Shown piece by piece: positions 41,100-52,859 of a DNA stretch of 64,000 bases. The DNA is from Sinotaia quadrata (taxonomy: Eukaryota; Mollusca; Gastropoda; Architaenioglossa; Viviparidae): the NCBI GenBank assembly GCA_028829895.1, contig CM054183.1, positions 15,719,975 to 15,783,974 on the forward strand, in the 5' to 3' direction. Under the pieces are notes generated by a model. That model was given only the letters and a program-made list of their open reading frames with translations, was not told where the DNA came from and made no database searches. The position numbers and the translations under genes were made by a program. The number at the start of each line of letters is the position of its first letter. Position 1 is the first letter of the stretch.

Positions 41100-41981
41100 C
41101 GCATGAATAATAGTAGCAGTTGCAGTAGTAGTAATAGTAGTTGAAATAATAATAGCAGTAGTAGTAATATCAGTATTTTATTGCTATTATTAGCAGTAAA
41201 ATTATTGTAGTCCTGCTGGTCCCAAGAGTGATTCAGTGCTCTATGCTTGCCCTGCTAAACGTGATTCTCTCAGTTTGGCTTTATTGAGTTCAAACCCTAT
41301 GCTTGCCCTGCTATACGCGATTCTCTCAGTTTGGCTTCAAACTCTATGCTTGTTGACTGATGTTAGCTTTGAAAAGTCAAGAATATATTACCGTAGGAGT
41401 TTGCATGTTGGGTGGGCTACTCACTGCTGACAACAATAGTAACACAGCAAACAGAACTATTCTTATCAGCGATAGCTAATCAGTCTTTTTTATACTTCTC
41501 TGGTCGAGTCGAACATAACTCTCTCTCATTTCTTTCTCTCTCTTTTCTTGAACAAATGCTAACTCTCTGCTTATCATTGTCATTTAATTAGACTTTTGAT
41601 ATTTACTAGTCTACTCAGAGTCAACGATGTCGGTTATCTCACGGCGAACTGGATGTTTTAGTATCAGGAATTTATATAGAGTCCACCCTCTTCTTCACAC
41701 ACCCCACCTCCACCCCCTCTAACTAACCATTTAGCGCGAAATCGGCTCAGGTCCCAAGTCATTCAGTCGGTGATTCAGTCATTTCCATTGCCGGCGGTCA
41801 CGTGTTCCTGACCGAGTTAACATCTGATTATATGCGGCCTTGTACCTGAGTCAGGTGATAACTTTCAAAGGGTGTGGGGGTAATGACCTATTTTTTAAAT
41901 AAAATTATGTTTACATTCCGACGTCATTCATATGTGATAGATTACTTGTAACTTGATCGATTAATGGATATACCAGAGAAG

Positions 41982-41984
<3 letters not shown>
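41100..41984. other. Intergenic or NLE1 intron sequence
   Basis: Trinucleotide-like TAGTAGCAG tract (41105-41200), a duplicated CTCTATGCTTGCCCTGCTA block (41238 and 41298), then unique sequence. No WD40-coding exon was recognised. Confidence 0.5.
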
Positions 41985-42070
<86 letters not shown>

Positions 42071-42193
42071 GTAGGTAGGTAGGTAGATAGATAGATAGAT
42101 AGGTAGGTAGGTAGGGTAAGGTAGATAGATAGATAGATAGATAGATAGGTAGTTAGGTAGGTAGTTAGATAGGTAGATAAATAGATAGGTAGG

Positions 42194-42224
<31 letters not shown>

Positions 42225-42383
42225 GTAGGTAGATATATAGGTAGGTAGGTAGGTAGGGTAAGGTAGGTAGATAGATAGATAGATAGGTAGTTAGTTAGAT
42301 AGATAGATAGATAGATAGGTAGGTAGGTAGGGTAAGGTAGGTAGATAGATAGGTAGGTAGGTAGGGTAAGGTAGGTAGGTAGG

Positions 42384-42422
<39 letters not shown>

Positions 42423-42460
42423 GTAGGTAGGTAGGTAGGTAGATAGATAGATAGATAGGA
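41985..42460. repeat. Long GATA/GGTA tetranucleotide array
   Basis: About 475 bp of GATA mixed with GGTA and GGTAAGGTA blocks, ending roughly 100 bp before the first recognised NLE1 exon. It is long and uniform enough to collapse or misjoin an assembly. Confidence 0.96.
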
Positions 42461-42556
42461 GTATTATGTCTGTTTTGTGTGAGTATACGACTGTGTTAGC
42501 GTTACTGCTCATCTATCACTTTTGTACACTGACATTGAGGCTTATCTGCATTGCAG

Positions 42557-42603
42557 CTGAAGAATTGTCCAAGAAAGCAAAAGATCGATATAGTGCTGTG
42601 TTG
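42557..42603 (+). CDS. NLE1: NLE1 exon: linker before the last WD repeats
   Basis: TTGCAG acceptor, two bases of a split codon, then 15 codons (EELSKKAKDRYSAVL) and donor GTACGT. Corresponds to the short helical linker preceding the ERLVSGSDDF repeat in NLE1. Confidence 0.85.
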
Positions 42604-44542
42604 GTACGTACATGTTTTTTATTTATGTTCTTGCTTGTGCTTGTGTGTGTTTAAAAAGGAATGTGTACGTGTTTAATATAGAATATATGAGTGTTTTAAA
42701 AATAAATTTTTATGTATTTAAATAGCATGTTTACAAATGAAAGAGTGTGTCTGTATTTATGAATGAAAGTGTATGTTTCAAAAGGAATGTGTGGTGTGTA
42801 TGTGTGTGTGTGTTATTTACAATAAATATATTACTTTAAAAAAAAGAATCTGCGTGTTTAAAAATGAATGTGTGTGTGTTTGTGTTTGTACGTGTATGTA
42901 TTGAAGTATATATCAGTATATATCGCTTATGTATGTGTGTTTTGGAGAATAAGTATATAACTTTGATTATCTTCCTGAATAATGTCAAGTGTTTTGAATT
43001 TTGCATAAATGTTTCCATACTCGAGAAATAATGACTGTATGTCGTGTATATATATGAGTGAGTCAGTCAGTCCGTCCATGCTGCAAAAACTTTCATGAAG
43101 TCATTGACTTGTAACCTATGGATTACTTCTTTCGCCAGGGATCCGAACCCGAACGCCTCGTCTCCGGTTCAGATGATTTCACACTTTTTTTGTGGCATCC
43201 GGAGAAAGAGACAAAACCAATAGCGCGCATGTCCGGACATCAACAACTCATTAATGATGTCCGCTTTTCGCCCGACGCTCGCCTTATCGCCAGCGCCTCG
43301 TTTGACAAGTCCGTCAAATTATGGGATGGAAGAACGGGAAAGTAAGTCAGCTCTAAATAATTCATGCTAGTGAGTCAGCTCTAAATAATTAGTGTTAATG
43401 AGTGACTTCTAAATAATTCTGCTATTGAGTAAACTTTAAAACGTCGTGCTAGAGAGTCAACTCTATATGGATCATGTAGGTGAGGGAGCTCTAAATAAGT
43501 CGTGTTAGTGGGTCAACTCTATATGGATCATGTAGGTGAGGGAGCTCTAAATAAGTCGTGTTAGTGGGTCAACTCTATATGGATCATGTAGGTGAGGGAG
43601 CTCTAAATAAGTCATGTTAGTGGGTCAACTCTATATGGATCATGTAGGTGAGGGAGCTCTAAATAAGTCATGTTAGTGGGTCAACTCTATATGGATCATG
43701 TAGGTGAGGGAGCTCTAAATAAGTCGTGTTAGTGGGTCAACTCTATATGGATCATGTAGGTGAGGGAGGTCTAAATAAGTCGTGTTAGTGGGTGAGCTTT
43801 AAACAGGTCGTGTTTTTGAGTTAGGTGGGAATAATTATTAGTGCTAGTTAGTGAGCTCTATATTGGTCATTCTAGTGAGTGAGCTCTAAATTGGTCATGC
43901 TTGTGACATAGCTCTACACTCTTCATACAAATGAGTTAGCTCTAAATTGGTCATGGCTGTGAGTGAGCTCTACACTGTTCGTACTAATGAGTGAGCTCTA
44001 AATAGATCATACTTGTGAGTGAGGTCTCAACAGCTCCTACTAATGATAATTAGCGCTAAATAATAGACTCTAAATGATTCGCAACATTGATTAAGTTCGA
44101 AACAATTCATGCTAATGAATGAGCACTAAATACTAACGATTGACCTCGAAATACTATTAAATTTTTGTGAATTAGTGGCTGGAAAAATGTAAACCATTTA
44201 GTTTTTATTTTTTGTTTTTAGTATGAATTCCTAGCTAATAAGTGGGAAGTTTATGGTGGTCGGGTTGGATGCACTGGTAGAGTGCTTGCTTAGGAAAGGA
44301 TATGGGTGGAAGGATGAAAAAGAACGGAATGTCAATAAATATATGTATTTTCTTAGGTTTCTTGCCACTTTTCGTGGTCATGTGAACCGAGTTTATCAAG
44401 TGGCTTGGTCAGCTGACTCTCGTCTGCTGTGTTCCGGAAGTTCAGATTCTACGCTTAAAGTGTGGGACATCCGAAGCCGGAAGCTGCTATTCGATTTGCC
44501 GGGTCATGCTGATGAGGTCAGTCTTTCTTTCATTCTTTCGCG

Positions 44543-44577
<35 letters not shown>

Positions 44578-46519
44578 TTTTCCTTTCTTTCGCACTTTCT
44601 TTCTTTCTTTCTTTCTTTTGCGCTTTCTTTCGCGCTTTTTTCTTTCCTTCTTTCATGCTCTCTTTCGCGGTTTCTTTCTCTCTCTCTCTTTCATGCTTTT
44701 TTTGCGCTTTATTTCTCTCTCTCTCTCTTTTGCGCTTTATTTCTCTCTCTCTCTTTCACGCTTTCTTTCTTTCTATCGCGCTTTCTTTCGCAGTTTCGCG
44801 CTTTCTTGTCTCAGTTTATTCAAAGACAATCTTCTAAGAGATGGAAAGGCGATGGGCGTCTTTTAAGAAATCCTTATTTTGGTTACAAATAGGCCCTATG
44901 TAGATTTTTAAAAATTTTACTAAGTGTTTTGATTAAGTTCCATTTTGAAAGGTAACTCCCCTTACAACATTTGCTGCAAACAAGCTGTGAAAGCACCACT
45001 GAATATATTTTATATATACGCGCTTCGCTCTTTGCAACTTCAACATTATGCGTATGTTTCAAGTGCGCATGTGCAGACTATATATCAAAACTAGCGCTTA
45101 TTTTGAAAAAGAAGAGCAGAACCCATAACACTAAGTGGTGTAACTTCTGCCCCTGTAAACCCCTGCTGTGCTTGGGGGGGGGGGGGATGGACTTTCAACA
45201 GAAGGGGCCGTTCCGTCACCAAATAAAAAGAAAGGAATGTATTGTGTTTGAAATTTTAAAAAAATATGTTCATGATCAAGTTTTCTCAGGGCCGAGAGAG
45301 AGAGAAAGAGAGAGAAACGGGTTTTGGATACAGGCACTCCTCGACTGATTAGAAACCTACTTAGGAGTTTTCGCCAAGAGCAGTACGTTTTAATACCATA
45401 GGTCTTCTCGGTTAAGCTTCGTTCAAACAAGCGTGTGCTGTATCGATAGAGTTGGTACAGTGAGAACGGTAAGAATTTCCACCCGTTTATTGGTAACTCC
45501 ACCCGTTTACTATTTATTCCCTAGAAATGAAACATTACGCAGATAGAAACTGATACTGAAGACGGGTATGTGTAAATATTTTTACAGATACTCTGAAATT
45601 AAAAGTTTCCTCTTATAAGCTAAATAAACTACAAGACAGTAACGCCACTTCGAATGCTAACACCTCCTCCCGCACAAAGTCTAAAATTCCCCCCATCCCC
45701 AACACACCTACGCACACACGCTAATATACAAGTCAGAAGGGCCTGCATACACATAAGCAAAAGGTGTTTGGTATTGGTGTATGGGCTGGAATGTATGTGT
45801 TTATGTCTTTTGCTATTCTTATTTGTAGGTGTATTTCAGTATATTGTTTGACTTTGCATTGGTATTGTAGGTGTATTCAGTAGATTGGAGCCCTGATGGC
45901 CAGCGCGTTGCAAGCGGCGGGAAGGACAAAGTTCTTAAAATGTAAGTCAACAGTCATAATAAGGAATTGGAAAGGGAGAGAACACACTCTTGTTGACGAG
46001 TTGTCTCTTATGTCCCTTAGATAGTGTAGTTCGGTCGTCTACTCGTCATAGATAAATGACGTCATATTGCTATATAATAATGTAATCAAGTTCTCACCCT
46101 TCTCATTGAACTCGTTAAAGTTTTGTTATTTATCGACTTGAGGAGAGAGAGAGAGAGGGAAAAAAAGAATTGATATGCGTTTAAGTATAAAGTAAAACTT
46201 ATCTTTGTATATTTTATTTTTTAAATTCTTATTTGTTTTCTCTCCAGATTGTTTACAACCGTCTTGTGTATGATCATACCATAGATTTATGGAGAAATGT
46301 TTTGTTTTCATTTGCAAATCGAGTTTTATTTCAAATTTTAAAACAACAACAAAAAATAATAGTCTTTTATAATCGCCTTTGCGCTAGCATGATTTCTTAC
46401 ATCGAACTAAATGCAGAAATTGCCGAAATCTTGCTCGTAAATTTAAATTCTGATTTAAAGTCTTGTGTGCTGAGTTGTGTGTAAAGGAATTGTGTGCTTG
46501 TTTCAGATGGCGATATTGA
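42557..46519 (+). CDS. NLE1: Notchless homologue NLE1, C-terminal third (gene span)
   Basis: Five in-frame exons, 42557-42603, 43139-43341, 44357-44516, 45871-45941 and 46507-46519, encode 163 residues ending KIWRY and a TGA. Signature blocks: RLVSGSDDFTLFLW, SFDKSVKLWDGRTGK, SGSSDSTLKVWD, LPGHADEV and SPDGQRVASGGKDK. These are the last WD repeats of Notchless (NLE1; yeast Rsa4), a conserved nucleolar 60S-subunit assembly factor whose N-terminal Ubl-like domain engages the AAA+ ATPase Mdn1/Rea1 (established knowledge). Family members are about 480-510 aa, so the Ubl-like domain and first WD repeats are missing; I could not find them in the roughly 8 kb upstream. All splice sites are GT-AG and the frame is intact, so this part is not visibly decayed. 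AATAAA at 47370 may end the transcript. Confidence 0.93.
43139..43341 (+). CDS. NLE1: NLE1 exon: WD repeats with SGSDDFTLFLW and SFDKSVKLWDG
   Basis: Acceptor CGCCAG, 67 codons plus two bases, donor GTAAGT. Carries two WD-type endings and a GH dipeptide (SGHQQLIND). Confidence 0.95.
43380..44150. repeat. 56-bp minisatellite in an NLE1 intron
   Basis: Core of about six near-identical units (GTGAGGGAGCTCTAAATAAG, GGGTCAACTCTATATGGATC; unit starts 56 bp apart from 43480), flanked by degraded GAGCTCTAAAT units on both sides. It begins close to the exon's donor. Confidence 0.92.
44250..44330 (+). mobile_element. Possible SINE head next to NLE1 acceptor
   Basis: GCACTGGTAGAGTGC forms a D-arm-like hairpin resembling tRNA-derived SINE heads. 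No B box follows. It ends about 25 bp before the acceptor at 44356. Confidence 0.2.
44357..44516 (+). CDS. NLE1: NLE1 exon: WD repeat SGSSDSTLKVWD
   Basis: Acceptor TCTTAG; one base completes the Lys codon, then 53 codons to GAG and donor GTCAGT. Contains GHVNRVYQVAWS, STLKVWD and the LPGHADE start of the final repeat. Confidence 0.95.
44521..44800. repeat. CTTT/CTCT polypyrimidine tract
   Basis: About 280 bp of CTTT units with CGCG and CATG interruptions, starting four bases after the donor GT of the preceding exon. Confidence 0.95.
44880..45870. other. NLE1 intron, remainder
   Basis: Unique sequence with a poly-G run (45174-45186) and a GA tract (45294-45316). No exon recognised. Confidence 0.6.
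45871..45941 (+). CDS. NLE1: NLE1 exon: final WD repeat
   Basis: Acceptor TTGTAG, 23 codons plus two bases, donor GTAAGT. Contains VYSVDWSPDGQRVASGGKDK. Confidence 0.95.
46507..46519 (+). CDS. NLE1: NLE1 last exon (IWRY stop)
   Basis: Acceptor TTTCAG; one base completes Ile, then TGG CGA TAT TGA. The NLE1 family ends in IWR plus one residue, which supports this 13-base coding end. Confidence 0.9.
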
Positions 46520-46689
46520 TCAACAGAAGCTCAACCAAGGACAACAGAAGCATATACGTAATCCATGGACAATATCAATCTTGCATCATCCATAGTCTCA
46601 ATCCCTGAATCTTCTTTGGTCAACATCAGTCCCTGCATCTAACGTGGACAGCATCAAACCTTATATTTAACCATAGACAATCTCTTTCC

Positions 46690-47045
46690 GTACATCAGCC
46701 GTGGATAACATAGACAACATCAGCCATGGACAACATAGACATCAGCAGCCATGGACAACATAGACATCAGCAGCCATGGACAATATAGACAGCATCGACC
46801 ATGGACAACATAGAAAACATCAGCCATGGACAACATAGAAAACATCAGCCATGGACAACATAGATAAATATGAGTCATGGACAACAAAGACAACAACAAC
46901 CATGGACAACATAGACAACAGTAGCCATGGACAATATAGACAGCATCGACCATGGACAGCATAGAAAACATCAGCCATGGACAACATAGATAAATATGAG
47001 TCATGGACAACAAAGACAACAACAACCATGGACAACATAGAAAAC
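46690..47045. repeat. CATGGACAACATAGA minisatellite in the NLE1 3' region
   Basis: About fourteen units of 24-25 bp (CATGGACAACATAGAAAACA and variants), with a duplicated higher-order block containing AAATATGAGTCATGGACAAC near 46865 and 46989. If the 3' UTR reaches 47370, this array is transcribed. Confidence 0.9.
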
Positions 47046-47369
47046 CTATAGCATGGGGATGTGAAAGTGTAGTTGGGACGAACTGCAATCAGATAGCAAT
47101 AATAGTTCTGTGGTGTAAAGTTCTTGAATGCATTTGAGATCACTAAGATAGCTGTTTACATTTTGTGCTGTCTGAATTTTGCACCTTGTAGAAAAATTTC
47201 GAAATTTATTATGATGCTTTGGAATGGCGTTTTCATATTTTGAAAGTGTTTGTTGAGTTGCATTGCTCTTTAACTGTGATTTTCCATGTGTGAGTGATTG
47301 CATACTTTGTTTGTGTGTATGTGCATATATGCATATATATAATTTTGCTGTCAGTTTATTGTGTTCTAC

Positions 47370-47375
47370 AATAAA
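47370..47375 (+). terminator. Candidate polyadenylation signal of NLE1
   Basis: AATAAA about 850 bp past the stop codon; plausible but unproven. Another lies near 47595. Confidence 0.4.
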
Positions 47376-47599
47376 TTTTCATTTAATATGTGTTACATAT
47401 TGACTCTCTTCACTTAATGTTTAGTTTTTGTTTTCAGTTGATAATTTTGCCACTTTCAGTGTAAATCATATCGATATTTGTCCTAAGTAATTTGTCTGAA
47501 TGTGCCTTGTTTTCATAGTACTTTTTTTTTGGTATGTGAATGTACACTCTTTCACATGCTTGGTTTTTTTATTATTATTCATACAGTTTTAAGGTAATA

Positions 47600-48540
47600 A
47601 AAAATAAAATAGTTACAGTATAATTAGATTATCTTTCCTGAAAAGCAATCAGCTTGTATAATCAGTTAATGTATTTAAAAGATGGTAAGGAGTTTTATAA
47701 TTTTTTGCACGCTTGCTTTGAAATTGAATGGAACCAAGGGAGACAAGCGTGTATTCGTAATTAAATTTTCAAGTATGCATTGGCTGTTGCTTCCCTTACA
47801 TTAGCACCGACACTTTTTCAGTCACTGTAACAATCTTCATTACTACAAATTATTGTTTTTATGAATTAAATTACATTTTTAAAAAAAAGAATAAATATAA
47901 AATGTTAAGGCTAACCCTTTCTTTGCCTGATATATTGAATGTGGCGTTTTATTGAATAAAAGAGCAAATTTCTTCAAATTAATGTTGTTTTACGCTGACT
48001 GTCCATTCTCCACAGCCAAGAGCTCTATCTCCCAGTCGGCAAATTTTTTTCTTATTGGCATTAGGAATAGAAACACTTAAAACCATTTTTGTTGGTTTTA
48101 AAACTTTGCACTGCAATCCTGTTAAAAGTATGTGAAGTCATGCATCGTTTTGTGAAAATGATTTTCTTGCAACCTGACACCGTAGTCACAATCAATTTTT
48201 TCCGATCATAGCGTTGTGACAAGTGATTCATCAATTGATTGGTTTCAAGACTTGAAGCGTGGATTTAATTTGATTAAACAGAGAATCTTAATATCACATT
48301 TATTTATTTATTTATTTTTAATCGTTTAGATGAAATCACGTCCGAAACACGTCAACTTGTCAAGCAATTCTCTTTCCGGTTTACGAACCCCAAACTGGTT
48401 GTAAAAGACTTACAGTTTGCTTATCCTTGAATGGTTCATTTCTCGCCTATTTGTGACGTCATCAGGATGGCCGGGGCTTTTTCCCAGTGCCTCACATCTT
48501 GTCAACGGTTGCCCTTTGAGTATTTATAAGGCCTTTTAAA
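47600..48540. other. Intergenic, no gene seen
   Basis: AT-rich, unique, no exon recognised. Confidence 0.5.
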
Positions 48541-48544
48541 CTGA

Positions 48545-48895
48545 AAATGGTACTCTAGGAAATAATGTCTGCCGTAAAATAAGTATTCGGTACTTATTTT
48601 ATAAACTCTTTCGTTTACTGCTTTATAACATTAATGATACTTTAGTGAATAATGTCCGCCATAAATAAGTATTCGGTACTTATTTTATAAACTTCTTTCG
48701 TTTACTGCTTTAGAACATTAAACTGAAAATGATACTTTAGTGAATAATGTCTGCCATAAATAAGTATTTAATGCTGTGTCATCTTTGTTGCGGCTGTTTT
48801 GAAATGCTTAACGTAAAGCCATTGTTTCTCTTAGTCTGTGTGATAGTGGGCTTTACGTAAAGCCATTGTTTCTCTTAGTCTGTGTGATAGTGGGG
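48545..48895. repeat. About 90-bp triplicate and 55-bp duplicate
   Basis: Three blocks with AATAATGTCTGCC and AAGTATTCGGTACTTATTTT, then a duplicated TAAAGCCATTGTTTCTCTTA. Confidence 0.85.
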
Positions 48896-49127
48896 ACATT
48901 TGTCATGCTAGGACTGAAAAATTGATTGGTTCTAAAATATTTTAGAATATAGTATATTTTAATAATTATAAATATACTATATTTCCCTAAGCTAAAGTAC
49001 AGAAGCATTTTTTAAAAAGTGAATTCACCAGTATTTGTAATTTTGCAATATAAACTTCAACATTATATTCTGAGACTAGCGGTGAAATCTGTGGTGTTGA
49101 TTGAGATGAGGTACCAATTGATCATGG

Positions 49128-49370
49128 TCGTTTTCAACAGGGCAAAATGTCTTGTTCATTTTCAAGAGGAAAAAGACCATGGTTATCTTCAACAGGGCAA
49201 AATGTCTTGTTCATTTTCAAGAGTAAAAAGACCATGGTTATCTTCAACAGGGCAAAATGTCTTGTTCATTTTCAAGAGGAAAAAGACCATGGTTATCTTC
49301 AACAGGGCAAAATGTCTTGTTCATTTTCAAGAGGAAAAAGACCATGGTTATCTTCAACAAGTCAAAACAC
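49128..49370. repeat. 55-bp minisatellite
   Basis: Four full units starting GGCAAAATGTCTTGTTCATT, 55 bp apart, then a degraded tail to about 49510. Unit length is not a multiple of three, so three overlapping ORFs repeat the same peptides out of frame. Confidence 0.93.
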
Positions 49371-49689
49371 CACGGTCGTTTTTTTATTTTTATTTTAATT
49401 TTTATTTATTTATTTATTTTAGTTGGGGGGGGGGGGGTTAGGGACGGGCAAAACATCATGGACATTTTCAAGAGGGCAAAATAACACGGTCATTTTCAAG
49501 AGGGCAAAAGGGACACATCCAACAGTATGTACAGCACTGTCTCTTTTCAGTCATTGCTTTGTTTTTTTTCAAACTGTACAGTTGAAATTCCTTTTCATTT
49601 CTGACTTTTTTCGTATGTTTATTTTTTTATCGTGTCATTTTGCGCGTGAAGTCATAATTTAATTAATTTCGCTTTAAGTTCTCTTATAT

Positions 49690-49830
49690 CTTGAGTGCTT
49701 CCTATGGAGACTTTGTGTATTGCATGAACAGATATGTCATGAGTGCTTCATTTGGAGACCTTGTGTGTTGCATGGACAGATATGTCTTGAGTGCTTCATT
49801 TGGAGACCTTGTGTGTTGCATGGACAGACA
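49690..49830. repeat. About 57-bp triplicate
   Basis: GAGTGCTTCATTTGGAGACC and TGTGTGTTGCATGGACAGA repeated three times. Confidence 0.85.
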
Positions 49831-49849
49831 AAGCGCTTAGAGCTTCTGT

Positions 49850-50800
49850 GAGAATAAGCTCTCTCCTTAAAGTTGTTGTTATTATTGAATGATTTCATTG
49901 CTTTTGTGTTTGATACGTCTTAGAGAGTGAAATAATTTATTTGTTAAGTAAATAATTAATGAAAGATACGGCTCAAGCATACACTGTATTAGATAACGTG
50001 TAAATTTTCCTATATTTAAATGTTCCAAAAAATGAGAGAAATACAAATTAAATTAAAAAATAGCACATTGATTTGTGAGCATCACGCGTGCCTCGCTATT
50101 ATATAACCCATCCTGCAAAGAAAGAAAAAGATTCGCTTCAGGCATAACGTTCACCATCTTTTATTCTGATTCCAAAATTCAGAAATCTTTTCCATCAAAT
50201 GTGAATGAACTATGATTTGCAATCGTACTTTTTTTCTTTCTTCACTTTATCGCTGAAAGATTTTGCGTACTCAGTGTTTTAAAAAAAATAAAAAGCAACA
50301 GCAAAAAAAAAAAAAAAAGGCCTACGCATTATCGCTGAGCAATTGAATGATTATTTGATTTAACGTTCTTTATGAAGCCTAGGGCCTAACACTGGGAAAG
50401 CCGTTTTACTATTCAAAGAACGATGGATTGTCTTCGAGAATAAATTCTCTCCCTTTGCACTGCCCTACTGTTTGGAATTCCATTTGATTGAAAGTAAAAT
50501 GAATTAATCGGAATCCTGGACTTCTTTTCTGACAGCGTTTTATGATGTTAATTATTTATTTTTAGTTGTTTTTTTAAGAGATTAGCAATTCTAGGACAAA
50601 CAAAAAAAAAAGGACACAAAATGGGACGTGAGCAGAAAATGAAATAAGCTGTTTGTAATGCTCTCAGCTGTGTTGTTGGTACACTCTAAATAAATAGAAA
50701 TCTACTGTATTTAGAATGTGTGTGTATACATGTATGTGAGTATGCACATTTGTGTGTGAGACTGTATATTTGTAGAAATATGAACGTATGTATGAATGCG
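49850..50800. other. Intergenic, no gene seen
   Basis: AT-rich with A-runs; no exon or element recognised. Confidence 0.5.
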
Positions 50801-50804
50801 AGTT

Positions 50805-51075
50805 CTAGTCGTCTTTATTACTTCTGTAAATTTCGCATGTTTATGAATGTCGTTATTTCAAGAGAGAGAGAGAGAGAGTCGTCTTTATTACTTCTGTAAA
50901 TTTCGCATGTTTATGAATGTCGTTATTTCAAGAGAGAGAGAGAGTCGTCTTTATTACTTCTGTAAATGTTTATGAATGTCGTTATTTCAAGAGAGAGAGT
51001 TCAAGTCGTCTTTATTACTTCTGTAAATTTCGCATGTTTATGAATGTCGTTATCTCAAGAGAGAGAGAGAGAGCC
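50805..51075. repeat. Minisatellite with GA runs of varying length
   Basis: Four units of TCGTCTTTATTACTTCTGTA, CATGTTTATGAATGTCGTTA and a GAGAGA run of variable length. Confidence 0.92.
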
Positions 51076-51239
51076 GTCTACGTGTGTGAGTTTATTTATG
51101 TACGTGTAAGCTTGTATGTACGTGTAAGCTTGTGAAAAAAGTATATGTGCTTGTGTGTGTTCTGGAAACTTGATCTGGATATGTTGCTAAGAAAGCGTTC
51201 ATTTCGTTTTCCATCCTATAAAGTGTGCATTACCCGCTA

Positions 51240-51254
51240 AGTATAAGTCTGTCT

Positions 51255-51286
<32 letters not shown>

Positions 51287-51325
51287 TAGATAGATAGATG
51301 GATAGATGGATGGATGGATGGATGG
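51240..51325. repeat. GATA/GACA/GATG microsatellite
   Basis: About 80 bp of tetranucleotide units. Confidence 0.93.
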
Positions 51326-51499
51326 AAGGAATGGGTTTCGTTACAGAGATAGGCCTACGTCAATTTTTTTTTTTAATGATCTAGTGCACACGAACTGATT
51401 CTAGCATTTGTTCCAGTTCAGATCACGGAGTTTTCCTCTTAAGTAGCGAAATTGGTATGGGCGCTTTGCTTCCATGCTGACGTCATGCAGTCTTGCAAG

Positions 51500-51622
51500 A
51501 TGTTCTTTAGTCATCAAGATGGCACTAAAACAAAGCCCTGGGATGCTTTACTCAAGGATTTGGCCGACGTTTTACTCTGGTCTTTGGCAGCAATTACAGT
51601 TTTAGTTGTTGTCTTTTTAAAG
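51500..51622 (+). CDS. Candidate exon with a membrane segment, unknown protein
   Basis: From ATG at 51500 (the frame is open back to another ATG at 51452), 41 codons lead to AAG|GTCAAT. The peptide is MFFSHQDGTK, a polar stretch, then a hydrophobic segment around VLLWSLAAITVLVVVFLK, resembling a signal-anchor. Sequence here is repeat-free and GC-richer than its surroundings. No partner exon or family is recognised, and the donor is only fair. Confidence 0.3.
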
Positions 51623-51839
51623 GTCAATTTTTTACCCTTGGATGTCCTACCCACCCACTTTTCTTTCTTTTTTCCCTCCCCCCTCCCTCTGCGCTCCATT
51701 CCATTCCATTCCCAGACATTGTCTGTTGCTCACCGGCATGATTTTCCAACAGGTCTTTACATGCAGCTTTGATTTGTGCCAGATTCGTGTATAATTACAC
51801 TGCACAAGTGTAAGAAACGGCAACCTGATCCATATAAGA

Positions 51840-52850
51840 ATCACCATGTGTACGATATTATAATTTCATCCGTATAAGAATTATATCATGTGTGGATGGT
51901 AGGTTCGTACTTTGGATTACACTATGTATAATATGACTGTCTGATCTGTATAAGAATTGCTCAGTGTGTTGTAATTCTTAGGTGGATCAGATTGATATAA
52001 TGTTTAAAAATCAGATGCAATTTATAAAGATGAGATTTTTTTTTTTACTAGTGTAATCTGATTATTATTACAATGACATTAACATCAGTTGTTATCTTTA
52101 TTCATATTTTTAAGTGAACTTAAATGTGGTATTGATAATCGAACATGCCTCAAAATGTCGCTCACTGTTTGGGCAATAAAACTAGACCCATGTGAGAACA
52201 AGTGTGTGTATGATATGGACTGTGATTTTATTAGAAACACGGTTATATATGGATAATGGATACGGTCTGTATTACAAGTACAGCAGTGCATTTCTATTGT
52301 GATCGTGTTCGTAGTACAATTGCATTTCATTTTGTATTTTCGTAACATGGTCCGGTTTTATAGTTATTTTATACATGTACGTCGATGTCGACCATATAAA
52401 TATTAAATTATATTTTATGTTTTGGTGACGTAGTATTTGTTACGATTGCAGTATGTATAGGTAATGTAAATCTATCATTGCAATTGCATAATTTATAGAT
52501 GGCGAACAAATCCGTAGGAGAATTTCATAACATTTTTTTTTTTACTAAATCCGGATTGGAATTGAATTATGTGGTGACCGAAACGGTATTAGAATTGTAT
52601 TACATTGGTGATCAAATCCATTTTAGAATTGCACTACATGGTGACTAAATCCGTAATAGAATTGAATTACGTGGTGACCAAATCCGTATTAGAATTGTAT
52701 TACATTAGTGATCAAATCCATATTAGAATTGCTTTATGTGGTGACCTAATCCGTATTAGAATTGTATTACATTGGTGATCAAATCCATATTAGTATTGCT
52801 CTGCATAGTGACCAGGTCTGCATTAGAATTACATCGTAATGTGACTAAAT
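51840..52850. repeat. Degenerate repeats (GTGACCAAATCCGTATTAGAA)
   Basis: Clear roughly 40-bp units at 52540-52850 with AATTGTATTACATTGGTGAT. More decayed CCGTATAAGAATTxxxTCATGTG-type units lie at 51830-51970; the part between is AT-rich and unique. Confidence 0.7.
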
Positions 52851-52859
52851 TACACTGCT

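Noticed and set aside
44253..44837. 194-codon ORF
   Set aside because: It is the NLE1 exon 44357-44516 with intron sequence on both sides; the tail reads the CTTT tract past a good donor.
49019..49484. Three overlapping ORFs with repeated peptides
   Set aside because: A 55-bp minisatellite read in three frames.
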